From contig JARLJN010000030.1 in assembly GCA_031291255.1 (NCBI GenBank), positions 1-40,835 on the forward strand: a DNA stretch of 40,835 nucleotides, given 5' to 3'. Positions 10,105-18,837 of this stretch are shown one piece after another (within the stretch, counting starts at the first letter, position 1; the number at the start of each line of letters is the position of its first letter). The DNA comes from Gammaproteobacteria bacterium. GTDB taxonomy: Bacteria; Pseudomonadota; Gammaproteobacteria; DSM-16500. The position numbers and the translations under genes were made by a program. The notes under the pieces are model-generated. The model had not been told where the DNA came from and ran no database searches. It worked only from the letters and a program-made list of their open reading frames with translations.

Positions 10105-10887
10105 ATGAACATCGATAAAATTATCCAAGAATATCCTGAAGACTACTGCGCAATGCTAGAATTTGCTTATGGTAAAGGCATGATGTCCGAAGGAGGTACT
10201 GAAGCCATAGAAGAAATGTTCAAAGATGTACACGTAAATCAAAAAAAATGTTTGGATATAGGTTTTGGTTTAGCAGGTGTAGCTTATTATCTGGCAGCCA
10301 CGTTTGGCGCTGATATTACTGGCTTAGAGATCAACCCTTGGATGGCAATACAAGCTAATAAGAAAATTTCTGCCGCATTAAAAAATTTATTACATTTTGT
10401 GACTTATGAAAATTTTCCAAAAATTCCATTTAATAATAATGAATTTGATATAGTTTATAGTAAGGGTGTGTTAGTACATCTTCAAGATAAGCAAGAAACG
10501 TTTAATGAGATGTATCGCGTTCTTAAACCTAGAGGCAGCTTAGTAATAAATGACTGGTTAAGCCCAAGTAATAATTTGTGGAGTGATGGTGTAAAAAAAT
10601 TATGTGAAACTGAAGATTTAACATTATTTGCTACATCAGAACAAGGCTATCTAACTCTGATTGAACGCGCAGGCTTTCAGAATATCCGAACAAAAAATGT
10701 ATCCATGCAATATAGTAATTATAATTTTCAAATTGCTGAGAAGTTACGAGATAAAAAAATTGCTAATGTTTTTCAGAAAAAATTTAGCAAAAAATTATGG
10801 CGAGACTCAGTAGAAGGTTACCAGCTAATTTCAGATGCTATGAAGAATAATGAAATCATTGTAATGAACATGTATGCTGAGAAATAA
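10105..10887 (+). CDS. SAM-dependent class I methyltransferase, phosphoethanolamine N-methyltransferase-like
   Basis: Protein of 260 residues with a Rossmann-type methyltransferase fold. Motif I is LDIGFGLAG (residues 50-58), where the usual CGxGG is altered to FGLAG. The acidic ribose-binding residue is E75 in LEINPW, motif II/III is FDIVYSKGVLVHL, and VLKPRGSLVINDWL follows. The N terminus (EFAYGKGMMSEGGTE) matches the substrate-side lid seen in phosphoethanolamine and related N-methyltransferases. The substrate is not established. It stands alone on this strand, with an opposing MFS gene downstream. Membership in the neighbouring peptide cluster is possible but not shown. Confidence 0.75.
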   Translation: MNIDKIIQEYPEDYCAMLEFAYGKGMMSEGGTEAIEEMFKDVHVNQKKCLDIGFGLAGVAYYLAATFGADITGLEINPWMAIQANKKISAALKNLLHFVTYENFPKIPFNNNEFDIVYSKGVLVHLQDKQETFNEMYRVLKPRGSLVINDWLSPSNNLWSDGVKKLCETEDLTLFATSEQGYLTLIERAGFQNIRTKNVSMQYSNYNFQIAEKLRDKKIANVFQKKFSKKLWRDSVEGYQLISDAMKNNEIIVMNMYAEK

Positions 10888-10958
10888 AATCAATTAATTA
10901 GGCTTGGCGTGTAGGTTTGGAGCTCATGTTGAGATCTCACAATATTAAATGACGTTAT

Positions 10959-12140
10959 TCAAATTAGATTATGTGATTTCTTACTTATTAATTCCGACAT
11001 AATCAGAATGACTAAACCAATTACTCCAATACCACACCAAAGAAAAGTAGAGCCAAATTTGTGATATATAAACATGCCTAAAGTTGGGGTGAGTGTAAGT
11101 GGGATAGAGACTAATGTGCAGGATAACAGTCCAAGATACTTCCCTCTTGATTCAGCAGGAGCAATTTTTACGACATAATCAAAAAGAAAAGGCATTGATA
11201 TCATTTCGCCTAAACTGATAAGGATGATAGATATCACCGCATAATTAAATCCTGAGTAAAATGGCAATATGAAATAACCAAGTGCAATGATTATTCCACC
11301 TATCCCAGCAACACGCAGTGAATTAAACCTTTTTAAAAAAGCTGTTATTTGCATTTGAAACAAAATAACGAGGAGGCCATTTATTCCGAGTATTAAACCT
11401 ATTTTGGATTCTGAAATTAAATATTTTTCTTTAAGGAAAAATGGATACACATTAGAGAAAAGGAAGAAACATAAGCCAATTAATAAAACTAATACAAGCA
11501 AAATAAGAAACGATTTATTCTGCCAGGGAAGTAAATTGTGATTAAGATCAACTTTAAGAGTGGGTGAGGGTGCTTCATTACGCTTGTAAAAGAATATTAA
11601 CAAGGCTATAGCTGCAAGGATGTTAGCAGTGCCATCTATTCTAAATAACCAAGCATAATTGAAGCTTGCAAGTACTCCGCCAATTGCAGGACCTAAAGCG
11701 CTCCCTAAATTCAGGGCTTGATAATTTAATGCATATGACTGAGCTCTATTGTCAGGCGTTGTGTGTTTTGCAATGTTGGAGCCGGTCGCGGGTCTTATGC
11801 TGGCAGTGAGAAGGCCAACAAGAAATATGATAGTTATGATTTCTATTTTAATTTGGAGTAACTCGAAAGCAAGATAAAATATCCCTGTTAAGAGTAACCC
11901 TATGCTTTGAATGCGTAAATATCCAAATCTATCAGAAAGAGTTCCGCCTAAGTAAGAACCTGCAATTTCACCTAAGCCATAACAAGCTAACATCTGACCT
12001 GCTAGCATCAGATTAAAATGCAGCTTTTGAGTTAAGTATAAAGGCAGGAATACAAGAACCATGCTTCCACTGCGACTAATTAAAGTTACGGTGGCAAGTA
12101 GCCATATGGTAGAGGGGATGTTTGAGTAGGGGTTTTTCAT
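10959..12140 (-). CDS. MFS transporter, drug/metabolite exporter type
   Basis: Protein of 393 residues with about twelve hydrophobic helices and no extra domains, the size of DHA1-type major facilitator exporters. The loop 2-3 signature is clear (GGTLSDRFGYLR). A second conserved segment, LGSALGPAIGGVLA, at about residues 145-158 resembles the motif C of antiporters, which favours efflux. The substrate is unknown. The gene is divergent from the borosin-linked transporter at 12577 across a 436-bp intergenic region, so shared regulation is possible. Confidence 0.85.
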   Translation of the reverse strand: MKNPYSNIPSTIWLLATVTLISRSGSMVLVFLPLYLTQKLHFNLMLAGQMLACYGLGEIAGSYLGGTLSDRFGYLRIQSIGLLLTGIFYLAFELLQIKIEIITIIFLVGLLTASIRPATGSNIAKHTTPDNRAQSYALNYQALNLGSALGPAIGGVLASFNYAWLFRIDGTANILAAIALLIFFYKRNEAPSPTLKVDLNHNLLPWQNKSFLILLVLVLLIGLCFFLFSNVYPFFLKEKYLISESKIGLILGINGLLVILFQMQITAFLKRFNSLRVAGIGGIIIALGYFILPFYSGFNYAVISIILISLGEMISMPFLFDYVVKIAPAESRGKYLGLLSCTLVSIPLTLTPTLGMFIYHKFGSTFLWCGIGVIGLVILIMSELISKKSHNLI

Positions 12141-12576
12141 GGTTCTGTTTGCTCATGTTGCTGAATGAATCAATTCAAATCAAAGCGGATTTCATGTTGG
12201 GATCTTCCTGATCGGTGAAAAGCCATTATTTTTAGAAATAGTTAGCTAGTGCCGTAGGTCAAAATAAAATCAGAAATGGACGAATATGTTTTATTTGACC
12301 TATTATACCGTATATAATAGTACATTAATAGATATTAACTACATAATTAGGCTGGTTCTAATACAGCTAAAAAGATAATGCTTCGTTAAATTATTAGTCT
12401 TAAATTTCAATGCCCGAATGGATTGATCAATTTTAGAAGATTTGGATAAATACAAACCATTATGCTAATATCTGCATTCTAAAAATAATTAGTACCGCGC
12501 CCAGTATTTCGTAAGTGGTCGCCTATGCGCTAATGATGACAGAAAACGATGCAATAAGTTCGTAGAAAAAATAAGT
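12141..12576. other. Intergenic region between divergent transporters, with an inverted repeat
   Basis: No gene seen. An inverted repeat is present: taggtcaaaataaaa (12255-12269) against ttttatttgaccta (12289-12302), one base short, around a 19-base loop. Right after it, tataat occurs at 12313-12318, with ttattt at 12291-12296 as a weak -35 partner (16-base spacing). This could be an operator-promoter for the peptide cassette beginning at 12577. It is an inference from position. Confidence 0.35.
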
Positions 12577-14076
12577 ATGGTAATGGATTTTGTAATGAAC
12601 ATAACTTCAAATAAACAATTAGATAGAAAAGATGTGCGCGGGCAAATAATCTCAATTTTTTTTATACAAATAACTTCTACCATTTCTTTTGCAGTATTTT
12701 ATTCCGGTTTATCGATATATTTAACACAAAATCAGTTTTTTTCGAAAGAATCAGCATCCCTGGTAACTGGTTTGTTTCTATCAATAAATTACTTTTTGCC
12801 ATTAATTGGTGGGATAATTGCTAATCATTTTATATCGTTTAAAAAATTATATGTAATTGGCACAATCTCAAATTTTATTGGCTGTTTGTTACTAATAAAT
12901 AATAACTTATATCTTGGCTTATCACTGTTTTTAATGAGTAGCGTGTCAAATGTTTGTTTAAATATATTTTTAACGCAATTGTTCACTATTAATCAAAAAA
13001 TACAAAGAAGAGTTGCATTTATATGGAATTATGTCGGCATGAATTTAGGATTCATGCTAGGGTATTTTTTAACTGGGTTTTCAACAATTACTAATAGCTA
13101 TTTTTATTTATTTATTTTAATGAGTTTCCTTGTTGTTTTGTCATTAATTCTTACGATTATTTTTATTAAAGAGCCAAAAGTTAGTTCGAGAATAAGCAAG
13201 TCAGCATGGCATCAGATCATGATAGGTGCATTTATTATTATATTATTAGTGGCAGTTATTGATATGTTATTTCATTATGCAAATGTTATGCATAATTTTA
13301 TAACAGGTTTTACAATAATAATGTTTTGTTTGATTATGTATTATGCATTGACTAAATCAAGACACGATCAAAAACAAAATTTAATTAAGTTCATCTATTT
13401 TTCATTATTAACTATTATTTTTTGGACATTCTATATGTTAACTCCAATTGCAATTATGCAGTTAATAGAAAATAGCGTACAAAGAAATCTTTTCAATATT
13501 TATTTTGCACCACAATGGTTTACTAATATTAATTCTGTCGTGATCCTAGTATTCGCTCCAATCTTAACAATGTTAATAAAAAGTAAAAAAATATTTAATG
13601 ATTCAGAAAATTATTTCACGATAGGATTTTTATTCGTATTTTTTGGATTTGTGTTAATGACGCTTGGGTTATATTCCTCGATTGGTTTAGCAAAGCTATC
13701 ATCACTGAGTGTATTAGGGTATTTAGTTTGTTTGACGTTTGGTGAGTTATTTATTTCTGCTATAGGGGATTCTTTTATTGGTGAATTGATACAAGAATCT
13801 TTAAGGGGCTTAATGACAGGTGTAGCTAGGGTGAATATATGCATTGGGGTTCTGTTAGCAAGCACAATCGGAAATGAATTTGTATTGCCTTATATAAATA
13901 AGGGTGGACTTTCTGTGGAGAGTAGTATAAAATTAGTACAGTTTTTCTTTATTGCTAGTTGTTTGTTTTTGCTTTTAGCATGTTTGGTGCCACTTATTTT
14001 GCGAAATAAGCGTGTATCAAAACAAAAATATAATGATATGATTAAAAAAGATGAAATTTTAGGGGAGTTATTATGA
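12577..14076 (+). CDS. POT-like MFS membrane transporter coupled to the borosin peptide
   Basis: Protein of about 493-499 residues with 12-14 hydrophobic helices. The order of its first helices (YSGLSIYL, a loop, then LPLIGGIIAN, and later WNYVGMNLGFMLGYFLTG) follows proton-dependent oligopeptide transporters (POT/PTR2). However, the ExxERFxYY proton-coupling signature is absent, with QITSTISFAVFYSG in its place. Three in-frame ATGs (12577, 12583, 12595) compete, and none has a good ribosome binding site. Its stop overlaps the ATG of the 61-residue peptide gene (ATGA, 14073-14076), so the two are translationally coupled. I infer that it moves the peptide product or a related oligopeptide. Direction of transport is unknown. 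Confidence 0.75.
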   Translation: MVMDFVMNITSNKQLDRKDVRGQIISIFFIQITSTISFAVFYSGLSIYLTQNQFFSKESASLVTGLFLSINYFLPLIGGIIANHFISFKKLYVIGTISNFIGCLLLINNNLYLGLSLFLMSSVSNVCLNIFLTQLFTINQKIQRRVAFIWNYVGMNLGFMLGYFLTGFSTITNSYFYLFILMSFLVVLSLILTIIFIKEPKVSSRISKSAWHQIMIGAFIIILLVAVIDMLFHYANVMHNFITGFTIIMFCLIMYYALTKSRHDQKQNLIKFIYFSLLTIIFWTFYMLTPIAIMQLIENSVQRNLFNIYFAPQWFTNINSVVILVFAPILTMLIKSKKIFNDSENYFTIGFLFVFFGFVLMTLGLYSSIGLAKLSSLSVLGYLVCLTFGELFISAIGDSFIGELIQESLRGLMTGVARVNICIGVLLASTIGNEFVLPYINKGGLSVESSIKLVQFFFIASCLFLLLACLVPLILRNKRVSKQKYNDMIKKDEILGELL

Positions 14077-14258
14077 GTGTTGTGGATTTTCTTATTGAGT
14101 TAGCTAATAGTCTTCCAAATAAAACAGTGCCAGGTGAAAATACGGGAATGCACGGTGATATTCAGAAAGCTATGGAAATAAATAATAGTGAAATACTTAA
14201 ATCATTTATATCAGATAAAAAGTTTTACGCTAATGAGGTTCACGTAGCTGTTTTTTAA
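14073..14258 (+). CDS. Candidate borosin (N-methylated RiPP) precursor peptide, SonA-like
   Basis: Peptide of 61 residues between a transporter stop (4-base overlap) and a borosin-type methyltransferase (20-base gap). The arrangement recalls SonA of Shewanella oneidensis. A short N-terminal amphipathic helix (SVVDFLIELANSL) is followed by helical segments (IQKAMEI, SEILKSFISD), then an aromatic residue and a C-terminal extended strand EVHVAVF. In SonA the same place holds SYLVISHGNGD, in which alternate residues are backbone N-methylated. Here V56, V58 and V60 are the obvious candidates. It is shorter than SonA and the core reaches the very C terminus, with no follower. No signal peptide, cysteines or double-glycine site. 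Homology is weak by eye and the call leans on the neighbouring enzyme. Confidence 0.7.
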   Translation: MSVVDFLIELANSLPNKTVPGENTGMHGDIQKAMEINNSEILKSFISDKKFYANEVHVAVF

Positions 14259-14278
14259 GAAGCACTATTTAAAATACC

Positions 14279-15055
14279 ATGAATAAAAACACATTGATTG
14301 TAGTTGGGTCTGGCATTAAGTTCATGTCACACTTAACCATAGAAAGTAAAGCCTGCATTGAAAAGTCTGATAAAGTTCTTTACTTAGTAAATGAGCCAGC
14401 AATGCAGAGCTGGATTGAGCAGGCAAACAAATCTGCTGAATCATTAGATTTTTTATATACGAAACATAAAGCTCGACACGATAATTATTTATTAATTGCA
14501 GAATATATATTTGATAATTTAAAAAAATATGAAACTCTTTGTGTTGTGATGTACGGACACCCAACAGTATTTGCTCAGCCAGCGTTGTATGCAACTAATA
14601 TGGCAATTCAAAATGGATATAATGCAGTTATTATGCCAGGGATTTCTTCAGAAGATTGTCTTTATGCAGATCTTCGAATTGATCCAGGTTCATGTGGATG
14701 CCAATCATTCGAAGCAACAGATTTTATAATTTATCGCAGAGTGTATGATTCAAGCAGCCATCTAATATTATGGCAATCTAGTGTAATAGGTGTGTTAAAC
14801 CAACCTGGATATCATGATCCTCTAAACGGATTGGCAATATTGGTAGAATATCTAAGTGAAAAATATTCCTTAGATCATGAAATAGTTGTTTATGAGGCAG
14901 CTCAGTATCCAGGATTTAAGCCTAAAATTGATAAAGTTTTATTGAGAGCATTAGCTCAAACAAAAATAGGCCGTATAGCAACACTTTATGTTCCGCCAAA
15001 CAAGCAACCCATTCCAGATTTAGTAATGTTAGAAAAAATTAAAAAAATAACATGA
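14279..15055 (+). CDS. Borosin-type peptide backbone alpha-N-methyltransferase, SonM-like
   Basis: Protein of 258 residues of the tetrapyrrole-methylase-like (TP-methylase) fold, closely resembling discrete SonM-type borosin enzymes. Shared blocks include VVGSGIKF at 8-15, the YGHPTVFA loop at 92-99, MPGISSEDCLYADLRIDPG at 119-137, QSFEA at 142-146, HLILWQ at 161-166 and DHEIVVYEA at 199-207. The catalytic set described for the fungal OphMA (Y66, R72, Y76, Y98) reappears with identical spacing as Y60, R66, Y70 and Y92. It lacks the fused precursor tail of fungal borosins, so the substrate must act in trans, and the peptide at 14073 is the obvious one. Expected activity: iterative SAM-dependent methylation of backbone amides in the peptide's C-terminal core. 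Cobalamin or siroheme methylation is unlikely because no such pathway genes are near. Confidence 0.9.
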   Translation: MNKNTLIVVGSGIKFMSHLTIESKACIEKSDKVLYLVNEPAMQSWIEQANKSAESLDFLYTKHKARHDNYLLIAEYIFDNLKKYETLCVVMYGHPTVFAQPALYATNMAIQNGYNAVIMPGISSEDCLYADLRIDPGSCGCQSFEATDFIIYRRVYDSSSHLILWQSSVIGVLNQPGYHDPLNGLAILVEYLSEKYSLDHEIVVYEAAQYPGFKPKIDKVLLRALAQTKIGRIATLYVPPNKQPIPDLVMLEKIKKIT

Positions 15056-15066
15056 GTCAGAAGCAG

Positions 15067-16428
15067 TTATTTTTTTAATCCAATACTAATACATCCTCTT
15101 ACGAATGGGGAATCACAAGCAAAGATAGAATTATCCGCTGACTTAAATGCGTGTTTTGCGCTGAATCGTTCGTCATGATGTATTAAATTTTTCGATTGTT
15201 CTATAAGGTTATGTCGGTCTATATTATTATGATAAAAGTTGAATGCAACATTTTTTGCTGCCTCATGAATGATTGTATCCGATAGTATATTTTTTTCTTT
15301 TGCTAATTCGCTAGTAAATATATCAACTAAGTGTTTCAATTCACGAATTTCGAATATCGTACTAGATAGTTTTCTCGATTTTGGCGAAAACGATAGCGTA
15401 GTAGGGGACTGGAGTGAATAATACACAGGATGGGTCTTGCGATTATCAAGATGAAAATGAGCTGGTGCCATGATGGTAGGTATATATTTTTTCTGCCCAT
15501 ATGATTCAACAAATGCTTCTTGTAGTGTGTCCAGTGGTAGTAAATTATTGTCACAAGCCGGTGCATACCCTGGTACAGCGCCAACAGCTATGGTAAGTAA
15601 ATGACTGACCGTATCAACAAGATATGGATTTGGTTTTAAATTACGGCTATTTTGAATCAATGAGTAAGCAAAATTGTAATATAAATGATTTCTTTCATAT
15701 TCATATTTTTTCCACCCTAATTCTAATAACAATTTTTTCAATGGATGCCATGCTTTATCATTATGTATTTTATCGACCCATTTTTGAGAGAAGTAAACAA
15801 CACAAGACTGCCATTTATTTTTAGTTGTGTTGCTGTTGATAATTTCTTTAAATATATTCCAGTGGTCGTAAAGTGACTTGGGTGGCGGTGATTGTACGCT
15901 ATAATCTCTTTGCAGCATTTGATGGTTTGTAAAGCACCCTATTTTAGGTAGCATAAATACTGATCGGCCACCAGAAACCGCAGTTAAAATACCATTTGGC
16001 GAATAGTTTCGATTTGAATTAATTGATAAAATACAACTTAATGGGAAGAACGAACCAGGAGAAATAACTTGCCAAGGTATTGTGATTCCCAAGTCTTTCA
16101 AATCAATAAAGTATTCTAATTTTTTTTCTAATAGCATCCCAAGTGGAGAGCTATTACTTCCGTACCCGAGATCATTCATAACATCTTTCGGAATATTTCT
16201 ATCACTTAATCGATAATTTCCACCATCAATCTTTGGGAGGAATGGGCTTATGGTATCACCTTTTAAATCGCCGTATGGGTAGTATGCCATATAGAGTGGA
16301 TATGATTTGTTAGGTGATAATCCATCAACAATTTTAGCAAATTCAGGTGCCACTTTAACAATACGGTGCCGAATATCTTCCCAGTAGGTTTTTACTAACC
16401 CCTTTTTTTCATCATACATTGTAAGCAT
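15067..16428 (-). CDS. Uncharacterised 453-residue protein convergent with the borosin genes
   Basis: I do not recognise this protein. It is mostly hydrophilic, without signal peptide or membrane helix, and rich in aromatic residues (NYRLSDRN, WHPLKKLLLELGWKKYEYE, YYNFAYSL). Visible short motifs are PAHFHLDNRKTHPVYYSLQ near residue 325, a glycine/serine segment GILTAVSGGRSVFMLPKIG near 150, and two cysteines near the C terminus. A metal site built from the HFH segment is conceivable but unsupported. It ends 11 bases from the methyltransferase stop on the opposite strand. The start could be residue 1 or M4 (MYDEKKG). It could be a tailoring or immunity factor for the peptide, but adjacency is the only argument. 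Confidence 0.6.
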   Translation of the reverse strand: MLTMYDEKKGLVKTYWEDIRHRIVKVAPEFAKIVDGLSPNKSYPLYMAYYPYGDLKGDTISPFLPKIDGGNYRLSDRNIPKDVMNDLGYGSNSSPLGMLLEKKLEYFIDLKDLGITIPWQVISPGSFFPLSCILSINSNRNYSPNGILTAVSGGRSVFMLPKIGCFTNHQMLQRDYSVQSPPPKSLYDHWNIFKEIINSNTTKNKWQSCVVYFSQKWVDKIHNDKAWHPLKKLLLELGWKKYEYERNHLYYNFAYSLIQNSRNLKPNPYLVDTVSHLLTIAVGAVPGYAPACDNNLLPLDTLQEAFVESYGQKKYIPTIMAPAHFHLDNRKTHPVYYSLQSPTTLSFSPKSRKLSSTIFEIRELKHLVDIFTSELAKEKNILSDTIIHEAAKNVAFNFYHNNIDRHNLIEQSKNLIHHDERFSAKHAFKSADNSIFACDSPFVRGCISIGLKK

Positions 16429-17040
16429 AAAAAATACTGTCCATTATTAGTGCATTAAATTACGTGGCTAAATTAGCCATGTAATTTTACAATTTAAAAT
16501 AATATCTATCAATGTTTTAATCTCAGCATAAATTTTATTTGAAGAATTTTAGCTAGTAAAGTTATCACATCGTATTAGCAAGTTATGGTGTAAGGATGAA
16601 AGCATTAGATAAAATCTTTTCTTGAAATTTTAAGAATGAAGTTTCTGATAACAAATAATATAGTAAACAATTTTTTTTAAAAGGCACAACAAAAATGAGA
16701 GCAGCGCATTATTATTTTAAGAGTATGTCTAAGAATTCCTATCAGGCTCAATTTATAAAAAACGAGAATGAAGGTGTAAGCATTAATGAAAATCGCATCC
16801 CATTATATAAATCAATAAGTATTAATTTAGTTATATCACTCTTTTCTAATCATCCCTTGTCATTATATTCGCAGAGATATTTATAAGAAAATCACTTAGC
16901 TTGATTAAAGAGTAAAAGTGTATATGAATTTATAAAATTATTTAGTTTCATATCCGAGATGATTCAAAAAAAATATGCATTTTGCGATATTGAAAAACCG
17001 TTTAGTTATATAAAAATAAAAAAAAAAGGACAAGAAAAAC
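16429..17040. other. AT-rich intergenic region of about 600 bp
   Basis: It separates the unknown 453-residue gene (leftward) from the rightward 17041 gene, so it should carry two divergent promoters, but I see no strong consensus. A 63-codon frame at 16695-16886 begins after a weak aaaaggcac and encodes a basic peptide (MRAAHYYFKSMSKN...) with no recognisable features. It could be a small protein but is most likely chance. Confidence 0.4.
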
Positions 17041-17475
17041 ATGGCATCACCAGAACCATTGTGTAATTTGCTAGGTGTAAATTCAAAAAAACTCACAAGA
17101 GAAGAAAATTTTATTTTAGAAGCAGAGTTATATTCACGCATATGTGAAGAGATCAAAGATATTTATAAAGTAGAGCATAAAAATTATTTTCGAATATTAA
17201 AAATGAACGCAGAAATGGAGAAGGCAATGATTGAATCAAATTTTATACGGTGTGTGATTAATGACATTCTGGCAACTAAGGAATATACACTCTCCGGAAT
17301 CGCGTGTTACACGAAAATACCAGAAGATATTCTTTATGAAATTGCTACTGGCTCTAATGAATATCCTATTCTAGATTTATCACGAAGAGTAATTGAATTG
17401 CATCGTTCGGTAAGAGCAGATCTTTATCGTAATGTTGTAAAGAAAAATATAGTTGAAGATTTAGAGTCAACCTAA
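17041..17475 (+). CDS. Small helical protein, possible helix-turn-helix regulator
   Basis: Protein of 144 residues, all-helical in appearance. The middle part (about residues 75-108: LATKEYTLSGIACYTKIPED followed by ILYEIATG) reads like an XRE/lambda-type helix-turn-helix: a helix, a GIA turn, and a recognition-like helix with a final G. A basic helix with HRSVRADLYRNVV follows. Similar small proteins occur in Legionella and Coxiella, and I know no function for them. The start is supported by aagga 12 bases upstream. It precedes the five-gene biosynthetic operon by 45 bp on the same strand, so a regulatory role there is plausible but unproven. Confidence 0.6.
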   Translation: MASPEPLCNLLGVNSKKLTREENFILEAELYSRICEEIKDIYKVEHKNYFRILKMNAEMEKAMIESNFIRCVINDILATKEYTLSGIACYTKIPEDILYEIATGSNEYPILDLSRRVIELHRSVRADLYRNVVKKNIVEDLEST

Positions 17476-17520
17476 TAAATAAATTTAAAAAATTAATTTT
17501 AGATAAATTACGAGGAAGTT

Positions 17521-18837
17521 ATGCAATTTGTAAGTAAGCAGTTTGTTTTCACAAATTATCATTTAAAAAATAGATCCAGCATATTTTCTAGCAGTTATTA
17601 CCCCTGGCTAATTGTTATATTGTGTTCCGCATTCGCATTTTATAAGTTTGTTTTGCAAGTTTCACCCAGTGTCATGACTTCTGATTTGATGCGTGTATTT
17701 CATGTCAATGGTGCAGGATTAGGAAATTTAGCAGCAACGTATTTTTATGCATACCTAATTGCACAATTGTTTGCTGGCCCTTTATTGGATCGCTATAGCC
17801 CACGTTTAATTACAGGCATGGCGATTAGCATATGTGCATTAGGCACAATGATATTCGCCAACACTAAAATATTATTAATTGCAGAATTAGCCCGCACATT
17901 AATCGGTGTTGGAGCAGCTTTTGCAACTGTAAGTTATATGAAAATGACGTCACTTTGGTTTAGGCCAAATCAAATGGCTTTAGTTGATGGTTTGTTAGCA
18001 ACAGGCGCTATGACTGGCGCACTGTGCGGACAGATTCCACTTGCTTATTTAGTGGCGAATCAAGGTTGGCAACAAAGTTTAATTGACTGCAGTTTGGCAG
18101 GTGTTGTGTTGGCATCTTTGTTTTTCTTAATAGTTCGAGACAAGAACAAAACAACTGTAGATTCAGTAAGAACAAAAGATAGTAATCCAGTGATTAAGAT
18201 AAAAGAATTTTTGATACTACTGAAAAAAAGAGAAAACTGGATGTTAGCATTTTATAGTGGTTTAGCATTTACACCAGTCGCGGTACTCGGTGGATTGTGG
18301 GGTAATCCGTTTTTTATTGAAGCTTATCACTTAAATCTAACGCAAGCAGCTTCATTTACATCCTGTATTTTTCTGGGCTTAGCATTAGGCGCACCCGTGT
18401 TCGGATTCTTTGCCGATAAACTTGGGCGAATAAGAGTAATGAAATTGGGTACAGCTATAGCGCTCATTTCGTTAATGATAGTGTTATTTATATCTAATTT
18501 GCCTCTATGGTGGCTGGGCTGCGTTCTGTTTGTTTTTGGGTTTGGTACCGGCGCATTTATGTCATGTTTTGCATTAGGTAAAGAAATGAATGGGTTTAGA
18601 TTAACTGCAACTATTGTTTCTCTTATTAATACTGGAGATGCATTGTTAGGCTCGTTTACTGAGCCATTAGTGGGGAAAATTCTAGACTATACTTGGACTG
18701 GTCAAATGGTAAATGGTTTGCATCATTTTACAGAAGGAAATTTTAGATGTGCATTTTCTATTTTGCCATTGTATATGCTGGGTGCATTGATTTGTTTATA
18801 TATGATTAAAAATAACAATGAGGAAAAACTATGTTAG
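17521..18837 (+). CDS. MFS transporter at the head of the amino-acid modification operon
   Basis: Protein of 438 residues with twelve membrane helices, beginning with a roughly 25-residue hydrophilic N terminus. Signature features are YFYAYLIAQLFAGPLLDRYSP (loop 2-3, with LLDRY for the usual GxxxDRxG) at about 75-95, ARTLIGVGAAFATVSYMKM in helix 4, and GAPVFGFFADKLGRIR in the second half. The group is common in Legionella and Coxiella, where members import or export siderophores and metabolites. The start is supported by gagga at 17511-17515. The stop overlaps the dioxygenase start by 7 bases, so it belongs to the operon. Transport of the product or a precursor is inferred. Confidence 0.85.
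   Translation: MQFVSKQFVFTNYHLKNRSSIFSSSYYPWLIVILCSAFAFYKFVLQVSPSVMTSDLMRVFHVNGAGLGNLAATYFYAYLIAQLFAGPLLDRYSPRLITGMAISICALGTMIFANTKILLIAELARTLIGVGAAFATVSYMKMTSLWFRPNQMALVDGLLATGAMTGALCGQIPLAYLVANQGWQQSLIDCSLAGVVLASLFFLIVRDKNKTTVDSVRTKDSNPVIKIKEFLILLKKRENWMLAFYSGLAFTPVAVLGGLWGNPFFIEAYHLNLTQAASFTSCIFLGLALGAPVFGFFADKLGRIRVMKLGTAIALISLMIVLFISNLPLWWLGCVLFVFGFGTGAFMSCFALGKEMNGFRLTATIVSLINTGDALLGSFTEPLVGKILDYTWTGQMVNGLHHFTEGNFRCAFSILPLYMLGALICLYMIKNNNEEKLC

Noticed and set aside
14279..15055. Uroporphyrinogen or precorrin methylase
   Set aside because: It shares the fold, but the conserved blocks and the Y-R-Y-Y spacing fit borosin enzymes, and no tetrapyrrole genes are near.
16695..16886. 63-residue open frame as a second RiPP precursor
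   Set aside because: No good ribosome binding site, no core-like end, no adjacent modifying enzyme. Consistent with chance in AT-rich DNA.
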